NCBI GenBank assembly: GCA_004764695.1
Contig: SMSO01000008.1
Coordinates: forward strand, 285,001 to 349,000
Length of the DNA: 64,000 nt
DNA from: Schizochytrium sp. TIO01
Lineage: Eukaryota > Sar > Bigyra > Thraustochytrida > Thraustochytriidae
Direction of reading: 5' to 3'
How positions within the stretch are numbered: the stretch's first letter is position 1; each line of letters begins with the position of its first letter. The position numbers and the translations under genes are program-made. The notes under the pieces are model-generated. The model was not told the origin of the DNA. It saw nothing but the letters and a program-made list of their open reading frames with translations, and ran no database searches. Positions 1-13,211 of this stretch are shown here, piece by piece.

Positions 1-764
1 TGTCCGCTTCGAGCTTTAGGTTATTAGTGTTTCTTGTGTTTTAAATTACAAGTTGGTTGGCTGGTTTTTTATTTAAAGTAATAATTAATTGATTTTGTTT
101 CATCTTGATATGCATAGAAAAAAGAGAAAACTAATGGAAACGTGTAATCTAAGGAGGTTGGCGCGAAGGAATGAATGAGCAGTGTACGTTTTGGACTCGT
201 TCGGAGTTGGATCATGGGAAGGAAATGATCGATTGTGGCGTTAGGCGTTGGGAGGAAAGGTAAGTGGAAGTCGTTTGGTACAGATTTCGCCTCAAACTAT
301 ACAGCTCATTGCTCCCTGTTTTGAAGCCACGGAGGAGCGGAGTTTACTAAACTGATGATATTTGCTTCGTTCTAAACTACGTTTTTTCGAGAGAAATGGA
401 AAAAAAAAATGATAACCTGCCTATCTATCCCAAGAAGAAAACTAAACGTTCAAAGTTTAAAATTAATTTGTTTTTAATGTTTCTTTAAAAAAAAATACTA
501 TTTTATTCTTTTTACGGGCCTCAAGAAACTTTTCTTTCAATTTAATCATTCATTTTCTTCATCCATAAATCGAAATAAATAAGTAAACACTAAATAAGTG
601 AAAAGCTCTGAGCGAAATAGATGGAAGCAACGAAGCGCGTCTTTCACTCGCCAGCCTACCTGTAGTCTAGTACCTGGTACTCAGTGGGCGGTGTCCTGAC
701 TGGTATGGCTGGAGCAGAAGCAAAGAAAGACACGCTGATTTAAATTATTTTTACTTATGAACGA
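1..764. other. Intergenic, no gene seen
   Basis: AT-rich sequence with short A and T runs and no reading frame of useful length on either strand. There is no recognisable RNA gene. The GAAT repeat field begins at its right edge. Confidence 0.6.
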
Positions 765-1156
765 ACGAACGAATGACTGAATGACTGAATGAGAAAGAAT
801 GAGTTAGTTAATGAATGAATGAATCAGAATGAATTAGATTGAATAAATGAATATGAATGAATGAATTAGAATGAATAAATGAATATGAATGAATGAATTA
901 GAATGAATTAATGAATATGAATGAATGAATTAGAATGAATAAATGAATATGAATGAATGAATTAGAATGAATGAATGAATATGAATGAATAAATGAATAT
1001 GAATGAATGAATCAGAATGAAAGAATGAATATGAATGAATGAATCAGAATGAAAGAATGAATATGAATGAATGAATCAGAATGAAAGAATGAATATGAAT
1101 GAATGAATCAGAATGAAAGAATGAATATGAATGAATGAATCAGAATGAAAGAATTA
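765..1156. repeat. GAAT-type satellite with 32-bp higher-order unit
   Basis: The tract is built from GAAT tetranucleotides. From about 822 the same 32-bp block recurs roughly ten times; it contains GAATATGAATGAATGAAT followed by CAGAATGAAAGAAT or TAGAATGAATAAAT. The left copies carry the TAGAATGAATAAAT variant and the right copies CAGAATGAAAGAAT, so the array seems to have grown by block duplication and not only by tetranucleotide slippage. Short ORFs across it are artefacts. Confidence 0.85.
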
Positions 1157-4100
1157 TAATGATGTGCTACTGGTACGAAGAGGTATACATCGGGAACTAC
1201 TTTCACTCCCCGACCGATGCAGCGATGACGTGTCCGTCTCGTCCTAGGTGAGCAAAGGATCGAGCATTTGGACGAGGACTGGGGGACATATACTTGGCAA
1301 AGCGAAACTGCGCGCATCTTTGAGCAAGATTAAGGACCTTTTCCAAGTAAAGTCAGCGGGATCTGCTACGAGCAGATAACTCATCATCTCGTCTTGTCCC
1401 AGGAGATCCATCCACTCATCTATTCATTCATTCATCTATTCATTCATTCATTCATTCATTCACCGTCTTCCTATAGATTTATTTCTTGGTTTCGTGCTTT
1501 TGGCAGAATATTTCCCTAAAGATTATTGCCCATTTGATTGGCTGCTTGGGCGCCAATTCGTCGACAGCACATCCTCACAAAAGGAAGACGGAGGTTGACC
1601 CGTCCCAGCTCAACGTACGCTTCGACGCCGTGCGTGCCTTCCTTCATTGGCTGACACCCCGTCTGAGAAGGATTGGACCTTGGACTCCGCGAGGCGTCGC
1701 TTGCCATTTGCAGAGCAGCATTTGCGTGTTGGCGACGTCAGAAGAGCGAAGACAGCCAAAAACGTGCCTTCTGTCTGCCAATATCTGCGATCCATTTCAG
1801 AGTCTCTTTGTTCTGGTTCGTGAACGAGCGAATAACGTCTCTCTGTGCTGCGATGTCGAAGCGATTACAGTCGCTTGTACAGAGATGCATCTCGTACACC
1901 TTTTGTGACAGAATTCTGTCTCCGGTTTATTAATGAAACTACACAAAATCAGTTGGAGAATCAGCGATGCAAAGCTGCGATTGGGATGAGGCAAGTGCCA
2001 ACGCAAAGCCCCGAGGCCCCTTTCACAGCTCTGAGCATGGTCTTCTGCGAATCGTGCGGCACTCGGCGCAGCAATCGACTGCGGATGAAAGCCATCATCA
2101 AGAACGCAACTCCTTCGTGTTGCCGACGCTCCGTGTATCGAGTGATTGTTGTGCGTTGAGCTTGTTGCCCAAGTTCTGCAAAATTTCACTCACTCACTCA
2201 CTCATTCACTCACTCAGCACGTGCATCTGAGAATGCCGAGGAATTCAAAGCTTTCCAAGCTCTGCTCCAAAGAATGCGGTTGGCGGCTCTCCCAAGGGAT
2301 CTGATACTCCCAAGGCCGTGCGTAGATGGCATTGCATTCGCTGACTTCGCTGCGTTCGCCGCCCTCGAGACTCCGCCCCAATCCTCGACCGGTCTCTTGG
2401 CTCTCGAAGCGACTTCGTTCGTAAACTGAGCAAATCCCAGCAAATCTAGGCACCACGCCAGCACGTGCATGGGCTGTACAGAAAGAAGGTGCAGCACGGG
2501 AGCTGCAAGCGTCGATCAAAGAGCGGCGCGTTTCGAGAGAAGACCCTTGAAGACTTCGTTCCGCGGAGCACAAAGCTGACGATGCGCGATGGCGGCCGAA
2601 TGGCAAACCCTGCCGCGGCTGCGAAGAACTGTGCCCTCCTTCGTTTTGGATGACTCAGGCACAGGGAGAGAGAACCGCAAAGATAGGAGTGCCTCTAAAG
2701 CTGGCTACGAATAATGAAAAGAAGTGAGTAAATGTTCTTTCACATTCATGGCACGATTGTGATCGTGTCCTCTTTTCCTTCCATTTGAAACAACTTTTAC
2801 GTTTTGGGGTTTATTGATCTTTGATCGACCTTGGATTTTTATTTTATTTTGTTTTTTTACCCCTATTCTTGAATACCAACAAGTAAAACGTTTTTTCAAT
2901 AAAATATCTTAATTAACAACAACAACAAAGCAGAGCAGAGCAGAGCAGGAAAACAAACTAAAACTTCTACTCGTACTTGGAATGCGAAGAAGAAAACAAC
3001 CTTGATACCTCCGCACTAAACTAAAAGTCGCTTTTTGCCGCAGGCCGCCACAAATCGGCACGACGATAGATCAGTCTCTACTTATGAAGCCGTAGAAGAC
3101 CTCGAAGGCAAAAGAGTCGTCTGCGACACTTCATACCTCTCCCGTCTCCTTCCCTGGAGGAAGAAGCGGACAAAAAGAAGGAAAGACAGAAAGTCAGAAA
3201 GAAAATTAAGTAAGTAAGCTAGTGAGTGAGTAAGTAAGTAAGTAAGTAAGTAAGAAGTCAATAAATAAGTGAACAGGGAAGAAAGTAAGCGCGTTCGGAG
3301 GGAAGGAGCGAGGACTTGGCGATTGGAACAAGTAGACACAGTAAGAACAAGCAGCGCACAGAGCTATAGCCTCTGCTACTACTTCAGCCTCCCTCCTACA
3401 GCAGCCTGGCAGTCGGTCTGCCTCTGCGCAAAAGGCCCGAACTGCGCGAGAGGCGAGGGCTGTTTTATGCCCACAGCTCCTCTTGTCTCTACTGCCTGCC
3501 CAGCCCCGCAGTGTTTGTCTGTGGGGTCTCCCTCTCTGTCTCTCTCTCTGTCTCTCAGAGCATCTTCTCCAAGTGCGTGAATGGTGAGGAAGGCTTTCTT
3601 GCGCTCTGCAAAGCAATCAATTGCCCGCGTGCAGCGGTGTCCAAGATCAATCAACGCGAGCTGATGCACTGATGCCGACCTTTGCTCCAGGACCCTTCGC
3701 GGCTGCTGCTCGTTCCTTCCTTCATTAGCACTTCCTCAGTTAGTTTGCTGGTTCGAGCAAGCCTTCAAGCAAGAATTCGAGTTTTCTACCTCTATTCCGT
3801 TCGCTCGTTCATTCATTCTGCTTCGCTCATGCTCATTGATTCTTTCTGATTCTTTCTGATTCATCCGCTCATGGATTCATTCACTCTGCTCCATTCATCA
3901 TGAATCAATCATTCATTTCCTCCTCTGCACATGAAATCGCCAAACCTTCGTGCCTCAAGATCCCCTTTATGGAAACACCAATGGCTCAATTTGATTGGCG
4001 CTGATTGATGATTCATTCATTCATTCATTCATTCATTCATTCATCCTCATCCATCCACTCCGAAGTTCCCATGAGCCAGTTTCGCTCAGTCGCCGTGCAG

Positions 4101-4680
4101 TTAGTTCGAAGGGCCTTCGCTTTCTCTGACTAAGCCCGCCCAGTTAGCAGCAGCATGCAGGAGATGCGTCGCTTTCGGGACACAGAACTTCTCCTTCTCG
4201 TCGTCGTTGTTGTTGCTGCTGCTGCTGTTATTGCTCATTTCAGGACGGTCGCCCTCCAAAGTTCAAAGGCGGGCGAATCCCAGATCAGGGAGGGCACTTC
4301 CTACGCGGCGCGAGCCGTCTCGAGCGGACCAGAGACTGAGTAAGTACCGCCGCAAGGAAGGTCTTTCACAAACACACATGGATCCAGCCCAACCCATCGA
4401 GCGATCCCAATCCGTCCATCGATCGATCTGTGCATCGAAAGTCAGAAGCGCCGCCTCAACTGCGAAGAAAGATCGCAGAGGATGGATTCTGCAGATAGAT
4501 GGAGAGATAGATAGACAGATAGACCTCACACACAGATACAGACAACAGACTGACAGACAAAGAAACAACAGACGACTAACTTGGAAAGAAAGAGGAGAAA
4601 GAGGAGAAAGAGGAGAAAGAGGTCAAAGCCGCGGCGCAGCTATCAGGGACGAGAAATTGCCGACGGAGCTGGCGACGTAA
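1157..4680. other. Gene-poor region with short simple repeats
   Basis: Mixed GC-richer and AT-richer sequence with overlapping short ORFs on both strands, none showing a domain or consistent codon use. It holds several small tetranucleotide runs: ATTC at about 1420-1462, GTAA at about 3206-3251 and ATTC at about 4012-4044. No RNA gene or regulatory element could be supported. Confidence 0.5.
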
Positions 4681-4790
4681 CAAGTGAATGAGTGAATGAG
4701 TGAGTGAGTGAGTGAGTGAGTGAGTGAAGAAGGCGAAGAAGGCGAAGAGAGCGAAGAGAGCGAAGAGAGCGAAGAGAGCGAGTCCCTCGG
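4681..4790. repeat. GAGT tract followed by 9-bp GCGAAGAGA repeats
   Basis: A run of GAGT/GAAT units (about 4684-4727) is followed by four to five tandem copies of the 9-mer GCGAAGAGA (about 4742-4780). The 9-mer keeps frame and would encode a Ser/Glu-rich repeat, but no gene surrounds it. Confidence 0.8.
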
Positions 4791-4929
4791 ATGGGAGGAC
4801 CGATCGGCAGATCGATTGGTTCACTCACTCTCTCACGGACCTCTTTCCTCTTTCCACTTCTCTATCAATCGCAGACTCTTTTCCATCCAACTCATCTTCA
4901 TCTTCATCTTCATCTCTGATGCACGAATT

Positions 4930-4931
4930 GA

Positions 4932-4975
<44 letters not shown>

Positions 4976-4977
4976 AA
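4930..4977. repeat. (GAAA)n microsatellite
   Basis: About twelve uninterrupted GAAA units. Apparent lysine/glutamate-rich or FLSF-type ORFs here simply read the repeat. Confidence 0.9.
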
Positions 4978-5079
4978 CTTGTGACTGAGACTGCGATGAG
5001 AATGATTAAAAAAAAGAAAAGAATAAAGAATAATAATAATAAAGAATAATAATAATAAAGAATAATAATAATACATAAA

Positions 5080-5301
5080 TTAATAAAACTCAAGGCGCAG
5101 CGCGTTCTTTTCAGGCGGCGCGGAGGCGGCCTTGAAGCCCGAGACGCCGACCTCAGCAAGCACACCCCACGTTCCAGGATACAGCCTCTTCTCAAGCATA
5201 TGGATCCAAGTGGAACACGCAGACACATCCTTCAACGCAGCACGAACGCCGTCGTTCTTCTTTCCAAGGGCCAAAACACCGTCCAAATAGCAAACCGTCA
5301 T
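5080..5301 (-). CDS. Small hypothetical ORF or gene fragment
   Basis: A 73-codon minus-strand frame starts with ATG at 5301 and ends with TAA at 5080. I do not recognise the protein. Unlike the other ORFs in this repeat-rich region it is not low complexity. It has mixed hydrophobic and polar segments (for example CYLDGVLALGKKNDGVRAAL) and codon choices like those of the large genes: AAG for Lys, GAG for Glu and many C- or G-ending codons. A small isolated gene, the last exon of a larger one, or a fragment carried in by duplication are all possible. The sequence upstream of the ATG is AT-rich with no obvious continuation. Confidence 0.35.
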   Translation of the reverse strand: MTVCYLDGVLALGKKNDGVRAALKDVSACSTWIHMLEKRLYPGTWGVLAEVGVSGFKAASAPPEKNALRLEFY

Positions 5302-5310
5302 ATTTTTCAA

Positions 5311-7620
5311 ATTTAGTTTTGGGGTTTCAAATTTTGCTCTTTTTTGTTTTAAAAAAAAATAAAAAAATTAAATATTTATATCTGAAAAGGCAAAGGATCA
5401 GCTTGCCTTGATTTTTTGTTTCAGAATTAAAACATAATCTTTCTTTCTTATTACTTTAATTTTAAAAGGAGAAATCATCTATGAAAATAAAAAAGAGCAA
5501 CAAACAAACAAACAAACAAACAAATAAACAAGGTTTGAAAAACAACCCTTGATCAGCCTTGCTTGAATAATCAAGTCGAACAGCACGCCGGAAACAACTG
5601 GCGGGTTGGGATAAACTCTCACAGGCACAGGTACTTACTTTCCTCCCATGTTCGCCTCCGTAAACACGCCGCGAAACGTGCCCCACAGAGACAGACTTTT
5701 GTACTAACTTCTTATAAAATGCTAGAATCCTACTGCGAACGTTTCTACTCACACAACTACAAGAAGCAACAAAGAAGCAGTAAATGGTACTGCGTAGCAC
5801 GGCGTAGCACTGCCTAGTGCCAAGCGCGAATTTGTTGTTTTGTCTAGGGGGTCGTGCCTGCTACTATAGGCATGGTAATAGGTTAGAATCGCAGGATATA
5901 GTAGATGGCATAATAACGATGGCTCCAAGATCGAAGATTGGAGGTGCATGGGACAACGAAGCTTCGTTTGACTTGAGGATTTCGACGCTTGCTTGTGACT
6001 GGCTTGAAGTCGCGATGGGTGCTCATCCACCCACCCATTTACTCACTCAGCCATTCGTCATGCGTGGCCTTTTTCATCCCCCCGGAGGGGGCTGGCTAGC
6101 TTCCCGGACAGAGAAAGCGCAAGTCTTGGGCGCTCCTGAGAGAGGTTGGTCTGCCTTTTGCAATGACGTACGCCCAAGCCTCGCGGAGGACGGGATCGTT
6201 TGGTTCTCGCAGCTTCTCAACCATGCACTTACTCGAGCCGTGATGAAAACCACACACGCGAAGTGTATTGGGGGCTCCTACGAACCCTGTGCACCAACCA
6301 GCAGAGATGAAAAAGGCTGGGCTTACGAGGAAGCAACAGACTGACGGAGATCTGCAGAAGCCGCGCTCTTTCACGACAGATTGAGGGCCTCACAGCGCGA
6401 CAGATGAAAGCCCTCCTTGTGATTCTGCCACGATGACGATGGACGGTGCCGTTGCGAACCTGTGAAGCAGACCGGAATGCGGCGGTACGAACCAAGGCTA
6501 GACCCAGCAAGTCCTTCTTCCGTTCAAGGAATCGTCTTTCGCAGACTTGTCTCTCTCGCATTGCTCCTGCGTTCTTGCTGTTGTTCCTTCACAGAGTCCA
6601 TACACAGGTCAATGGTGTCTTCGAACGCTCTTTGGAGGTGGTTCATGCGCTGTTGGCTTCGAAAGCATCAGACCTGAGCTTGGAATCAGCTCTCGGCGCA
6701 ACGTCCTTCCGGTTGGTTCGCTTTTCTGTGTTTGGCATACCCTGGCGACGATTTGCTCGAGGACCGAGCTTTGGACGAAGCATGAGATCAGAAACTACCT
6801 GGGATAACTTGGTCCACCTTCACGTTCCGCGCAGCTGAATGGCGAGACCTCCGCCGCCTCAGTCAGACGGAGAGACAGAGCTCTCCTCTCGAAGCTTGCT
6901 CCGTTTTCAACGTGCCGCTCCTCCTTCTGCCGCATCAGATCACACGAGCACAACCTTGAGCTGCGATCGACCGTCACTCCTCACAACAAACCCAGGCGAA
7001 GCTCCACGACGAGTCAGCCAGCGGTGATCCTTCTTGCGAAGCACGCCATGCCCATCTCGCTCTGCGAAAGCAAGCCTCGAGGCGTCCAGGATCGCCAGCG
7101 CGCCCGTTCACCGTCTCTGGCGCCGGAGCGCTTCGCACGCAATTCCGCAAAACCAGAGGTGTGTGCGAGTGAGTGTGAGGGAGTGTGTACCAAGACCCTC
7201 CATTATTATACATTATCATACGCTCTCATCTCTCTCCTATCATTTCGATGTATATATGTATGTGTATCTATGTATCTGTCTATATGTGAGTACTTCATAT
7301 ATTATGCACATCTATGCATCTATGTATCTATGTATCTATCTCCTCGAGAGTTGAACTTTGGATTCCATTGAATCAGACGTAGCGGCATTCTTTCCATTTG
7401 AGCCGGGGCCAATCTTTCGAAGCTGAAGAGGACGGCGTACGAGGAGTGCATTCGTGGCTCACTGGCTGTTGTTGCGGCAGCTTTCAAGTCTCTGGTTCGC
7501 CTTCGAGAGAGAGCATAACAGATCAAAGCACACGAAAGTAAGAGAGAAAGAGAGAGAGAGTACAGAAAGCCTAAGGACCGACGGGTTGAATGAAATGAAT
7601 TACAGAGGGAGAAAGAATAG
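5311..7620. other. Gene-poor region
   Basis: The longest frame (5817-6344, plus strand) opens with GTG and shows no domain. AAAC/AAAT runs lie near 5500-5535, and a TATG/TATC-rich stretch lies at about 7245-7345. No gene can be supported. Confidence 0.5.
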
Positions 7621-7621
7621 G

Positions 7622-7655
<34 letters not shown>
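7622..7655. repeat. (GAAA)n microsatellite
   Basis: About eight GAAA units inside a purine-rich stretch that starts near 7540. Confidence 0.85.
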
Positions 7656-7656
<1 letters not shown>

Positions 7657-8473
7657 CCCGAAAGACACGCCGCCGCAAAGCAGGCGAGCGAGCGAGCACC
7701 CAAGAAAACGAACTCCCCAAAGGCAGTCAGGCCTTCTCTCTCGCGCGTTCTCCCTCTTTCGTCTCTCGTCGCTGAGCACTCTGCTTGAGGATATGTAAGA
7801 AGGAGCTTTGCTTACTTACTTAATTACTTGCTTCTGGCAGGCGAAGAGATGAGTGCAGTAAATAAAATAAAGTAAAATAAAATAAAATAGTAGTAAGTAC
7901 TTTCTCAATTTAATTAAATAGATACTTCAACTTGAAAGTACCCACTTGGACTTCCCAAAAGCTGGCTCCAAGATGGAAAGACGCCGCGCGCCCCTTTTTC
8001 TCCTTCTGCTTTTCGCTTTACTGAGGTCCAAACTGGAACCTCCTTCCTCAACCCACTCTTACTCACTTCGCTTATTGATGTCTTCCTTCGTTCATGTATT
8101 ATTTTATTTTGGTTCATCGATTCATTTAAAGCTGCTCATTTATTCATTCATTCATTTACTCATTTACTCATTTTCTTACTTTAAGCGCAAACGTATATAA
8201 ATTACACTGCTTCTCTTCGCTTTCTTCGCTTTCTTTCTTTCTTTCTTTTCCTTTTATTCGCCCAAGTTCTTGAACCATCCTCATCGCCGCCAATGAAAAG
8301 CACTCTGCGGAAAGAAAGACGCGTCACGCTATGAGCAAGGAAGGCGGCCCTCGCTTCCTGCACCGCTTTCGCCCCTGCCTGTAAACAGCCGGCCGTGAGC
8401 GCCTTTCTTGCGCCTCCGGAAAGCAAGCCAGCCAACCAGAAAAGGCAAACAGACCAAGGAACCTCGCAAAGGC

Positions 8474-8504
8474 CTTCTTCTTCTTCTTCTTCTTCTTCTT
8501 CTTC
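8474..8504. repeat. (TTC)n microsatellite
   Basis: About ten TTC units, pyrimidine-rich on the plus strand. Confidence 0.85.
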
Positions 8505-8928
8505 GACGCCTCCGTAGCTCAGCTAACCTGAGAATGTGCGTACTCTCATTCGATGCGCGACCTCCTTCCTTCCTTCCTTCCTCTGTCTGTCTCGCTTTTA
8601 TTCATACTCTCCTTTATAGCCCAACATTATGAACTTCGCAATGAAAATAAATAAATAATTAATTAATTAATTAATTAATTAATTTTAAAACGAGAAAGAA
8701 AGAGAGGCACGGGATCCCGAAGACTCAGACAGACAGGAACACAGACAGAAAGAGAGACAGAAAGACAGAAAGACAGAAAGTAAGGAAGGCAGACAGACCG
8801 GCCTGCCTGCGTAGGCCCTCGCTCCCTCCGTCTCCGCCGCCTTTCGCGCGCCTTCGAAAGGCTTTAGGGACACGCGGTCTCTTCGACTCCGCCTTTGCCA
8901 TTCCTCGGCCCTCTGACTTTTCTTTCCC

Positions 8929-8929
<1 letters not shown>

Positions 8930-8967
<38 letters not shown>

Positions 8968-8987
8968 GTCTTTCTTTCTTTCTTTCC
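8930..8987. repeat. (TTTC)n microsatellite
   Basis: About fourteen TTTC units with one TTTCTGTC interruption. It is the reverse complement of the GAAA tracts elsewhere in this region. Confidence 0.9.
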
Positions 8988-9254
8988 TGTTAAAGATAAT
9001 AAGATTTCGAAGCTCCATCTTTCAGGCGGTCTTCGCTTCGTGGAATCTCGCCTCGATCGATGGCCTTCCTTCTTTCTCCGTCTCCTGCTCGCTCTCCTCG
9101 TTCTCCAGCCATGCACGATCTATCAAACCATCATCGAACACCCGTCTGCAAAGCAAGGAAGAGAGCGCCAAAGGAAAAGAGGGCCTTCGCGCAGAAGCAA
9201 GCGAGCGAACAGAGCAATTCAAGGGGAGGGGAGGAAGCCAAACGGAGATTCTCG

Positions 9255-9302
9255 CCAATTTTAGCTCCAATTTTAGCCCCAATTTTAGCTCCACTTTTGG
9301 CT
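9255..9302. repeat. 12-bp minisatellite, four copies
   Basis: Four head-to-tail 12-mers close to CCAATTTTAGCT: 9255-9266, 9267-9278, 9279-9290 and a diverged copy at 9291-9302 (CCACTTTTGGCT). The unit length keeps frame, which creates a spurious ILAP repeat ORF. Confidence 0.85.
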
Positions 9303-10102
9303 CCAAATCAAGGGCCCACCGCGCAACTAGCACTCGATAGGCGACTCCTAGCGCACCGCCTGGAGCGACGGAGGGAAAGGGTCCCGACGACTGGCGGTGG
9401 ATGTCCCCACACAACTTGGAGGAGAAAGACTGAGAGGGAGAAAGAAGGAGGAGCCTGAAGTTCAAGGTAAGCTTGGCGAGGTGTGGTTAGGCGTATCCGG
9501 TAGGCAAGCGACACCCTCGGGGAGTCCTATCTGGGCGTATCTGGGGCTTAGGAGCGTGAGCTGGGGTTAGTTTTCTCTGCTTTTCAAGATTCTTGCGCTG
9601 TCTTCGCCTCCGGAGCGCCGGTGGCCTTTTAAGCGGCGTGGACCAAGGCTCTCCAGAGGCGATGGGCGGTGTTGTGCTCGGCGGGATGCAGCTTGCTTTG
9701 ACGGAGCGGGGCTTCGATGGGATGGATGATCCCGAAGGAGCTTGCCTTTTCAATTGGAGCAGCCTGTCTTTCACTTTCCTTCCTTCCTTCCTTCCTTTCT
9801 TCCTTTCTTCCTTCCTCCCACTTCTTCCTACGGGTCTTTCACTTGCTTTTTCAACCCATTGTGTTCAATGAACTGAGTGGATTGATTGATTGATTGATCC
9901 ATTCATTCATTCATTGACTGCCGTTCTGATGGCTCCTTGAGTGATCTTCCTGCGTACCAACGTAGCTTACCTACCTACCAGCACTACAAACGGAAGGAAG
10001 AACCAACAGGCGGCTTCATATTCTGCTTCTAGTTGTTCTTATCTTCTCCCTCTCTGCTCTTGCACTTCTTCAGGTTTGTTGCTTTCTATCTAAGAGGAGC
10101 TC
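9303..10102. other. Gene-poor region with TTCC tract
   Basis: No supported gene. It holds a TTCC-rich run (about 9776-9817) and a GATT/ATTC run (about 9881-9916). The motif TACCTACCTACC lies at 9968-9979. Confidence 0.5.
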
Positions 10103-10103
10103 G

Positions 10104-10159
<56 letters not shown>
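10103..10159. repeat. (GTT)n microsatellite
   Basis: About nineteen uninterrupted GTT units followed by TTTGTTTTG. Confidence 0.9.
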
Positions 10160-10160
<1 letters not shown>

Positions 10161-12098
10161 TGTTTTGAAAATGTGTTTACAGGCAGCTATCAGTACTTTC
10201 AACTTTTAAATATTGTCAATAGTAAAACACTAAACTTTTGAAGAAAGAGACTCCCAATGGTAAAAACGAAGGAAAGCGACTTGAAGCGCGCGATCGATTG
10301 CAGTCTGTCCCAATAGGCGACTTGCTAGCTCTACGTGGCGAATGACCAGATGGCGATGACTCGGAAGCGCAGGTCGCTTCGCAATCCTTGGCAGACAGAG
10401 CATCGCCTCCCTCGTCAGAGAGCAATGTCCACGGCATGTGGAAAGAAAGACGTGGAACAAACATCTTGAAAGAAAGAAAGAAAGACGCACTCGACGTAGC
10501 GCATTGAACTGGAAGATTGGGCGCTAATCTCCAAAATTTCGAACTCTTCTTTCTCTCTCTTTCCTTTCCTTTCCTTTCTTGTTTTTTAATTCATTTTCAT
10601 TTTCATTTTCATTTTTATGTTTATTTTTATTTTTTTAAATGAATCAAATCAAAAATGCAGAAGTAATGATAATAATGGCCACATCGAAGAGCAGCACTTC
10701 GATGAGAAGCACTTCGAAGAAGAAGAGAATCGATGATTACACACGACGTCGTCCTTCGTACGATGCAGACAGAGGCATATTTATGAATGACGATGTTGTC
10801 CAAAGCTCTCTCCTTGAGCCATCATTTCCTGCACTTGAAAGCCCATCTCTCTTTCATTCATGCGTAGCGGTGGCGGGGAACTGAGGAATCCTGCGATTGA
10901 GAGGCTTTTCGTTGTAGATGGCTCAAAAGCTCGATTCATTGAAACTATGTGTCATACATATCATATCCATTCATCCTTTCATTGATCAATTGACTGATCG
11001 ATTGATAGATTGAATGAATACATGAATACATGATTGAAGAAATGATGGAAGAAATGAAGAAACCATTGGATATATGAGTGTATGATTGAAGAAATGAATA
11101 CATGAATACATGAATACATGATTGATGGCCATGGTCGCGCTGACTTCGAAGTAGACAGACTGTGCCGCCGGTCTGCTTTTGGGAATGGGGACTGAACGGT
11201 GGAGGGGGAAACCCGGCGTCTGCGGGCGCGCGCTTCTCCAGCGCCACTGGGAGCTTTCAAAGCTGAGCTTGAGAGGCGGTGCCCAGCAAAACCCAGCAAC
11301 CGTCCCACAGCACACCCACATTTACCACCCTCTATACATGCATATACGCATATTCGAACTAATGTGTTCCTTCTTGAGAGCCCTGCATCGGCATCGACGA
11401 TGGAGTGTGCAGGAGTTTATGTGTGTTGATAGAAACCCATTGGCTCATTGGAAGAAATAAGTGCCATCTCCGCCCTCCCCCCATCTACTCTGAGCTCTAC
11501 AGTCGTCTTCTTCGCATTCGCAAGAAGGAGCCCATCCATCTCTCTCTTTGCTCACTGCCGAAGCTTTTCTGCACTTGGTCACTTTTTGCAAACAAAAGAA
11601 TTAAAAACGGGGCGAAGAAGTAGTTTTGTTTTGTTTTCATCGATCTGAGCTTTGAAGAAAAGCCCGCTTTTCTCACTCGGCTTTTGTAAGCCAAAAATGC
11701 CTATCAGAAAGTAGCACGTACTAGGCCGCACGCAGTCTTTCAAAGAAAGGCTCCCCTGTTTCCTTCCAGCCCCCTCTCGGCAGCTTTTTGCGCGCTACTC
11801 TCAGCCGGCGCCCCCCCAACACCACTGAGACCTAAGCTGTCAGTGGGTCAAGAGGAAGACTTTAATGAAGGCTGAGGCATTGGAGGAGACGAACGCTGGG
11901 TGGCCCCGTCGACCGGGAAACTATCCTCGAAAGTTCGAAAACAATGAAAGATCAGGAAATAATCAATGACGATGACGAAAAGCTTTGATTAGAAGAAAAG
12001 GCGCAACAATGGCAGGAGAAAAGATAAAATAAAATAGTAAAAAGATGATTCCGCTTCGAATGGAGATTAGTTTAATTCTCTAAACCAAGAAAGGGCCA
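10160..12098. other. Gene-poor region
   Basis: Several short overlapping ORFs on both strands have no recognisable domain. It includes CATTTT-type runs near 10590-10635 and a degenerate GAATACAT-rich run at about 11015-11125. No RNA gene seen. Confidence 0.5.
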
Positions 12099-12346
<248 letters not shown>

Positions 12347-12460
12347 CGATGGAAAAGAGAAAGAAGCAAAAAAGCGAAAGGAGCCTCTTGAATGAAATCA
12401 ACTCGAAGCCGCGAAGAGCCATCAGAAAAGGCCCTTTCCGCTGCCTCTCTCTTCCCAGAA

Positions 12461-12461
12461 C

Positions 12462-12549
<88 letters not shown>
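12461..12549. repeat. (CAGA)n microsatellite
   Basis: About twenty CAGA units, ending in a degenerate CAAACAGG. Confidence 0.9.
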
Positions 12550-12876
12550 GCCTCGACTTGGCCTTTACCGTCACCCGCTTTTGCCTCAGCCAGATCACAT
12601 CGAGTAATTCTATCCCTGTATTCCTCAACATTCGAACGACGATGCAGGCTGCGAAGCCCACCGTGTCTTTCACTGCGGCCCTGCCTCCGCTAGCCCTCAC
12701 CCTACCCTAAACTCTACTGGTAGCGGAAGACCGTCGTCCTCGGAGTTGGTAGCAGTTCAAGAACATGGAGCAAGCAGCCTTTCCTTTCTCCTATCCGCTG
12801 CTTTTATTTTTACTCAGGCAAAGCTGAGGCTCTCTCTTTCTTTCTTTCTTTCTTTGGAGCGCCTGCGCATAATATA

Positions 12877-12894
12877 AAGAAGAAGAAGAAGAAG

Positions 12895-12924
<30 letters not shown>
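12877..12924. repeat. (GAA)n microsatellite
   Basis: About sixteen GAA units. Confidence 0.9.
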
Positions 12925-12925
<1 letters not shown>

Positions 12926-13170
12926 TGAATGAAAACGGATGAGCCTTGAAGAAGAAGAGGCTGGCGCAGAGTGAGGCAGGCGGCTTTTAGGCGCAGTGGC
13001 CGCTTTCTTTTTCGCTCTTCCTCTTCTCTATTCGAGAGATATCAGAGGCCTCGAGCTGCTACTTGCTAGAACAGCTGACAGGCTCTGGGATGGATAGCGT
13101 TTTGTGAAATCTAGTTTTTCTATTTCTGAAGATAATCAGCATTGTGCGCGCCTGGATTTTCCCATGGCTT

Positions 13171-13172
<2 letters not shown>

Positions 13173-13211
<39 letters not shown>

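Noticed and set aside
822-1156. CRISPR-like periodic array
   Set aside because: The 32-bp periodicity has no unique spacers, the unit is itself a GAAT microsatellite, and the genome is eukaryotic.
5817-6344. 175-codon plus-strand frame
   Set aside because: Opens with GTG, has no domain, and its composition is unlike the real genes.
8505-8570. tRNA-like start (GCCTCCGTAGCTCAGC)
   Set aside because: The D-arm-like piece is not followed by an anticodon stem, T-arm or matching acceptor 3' half.
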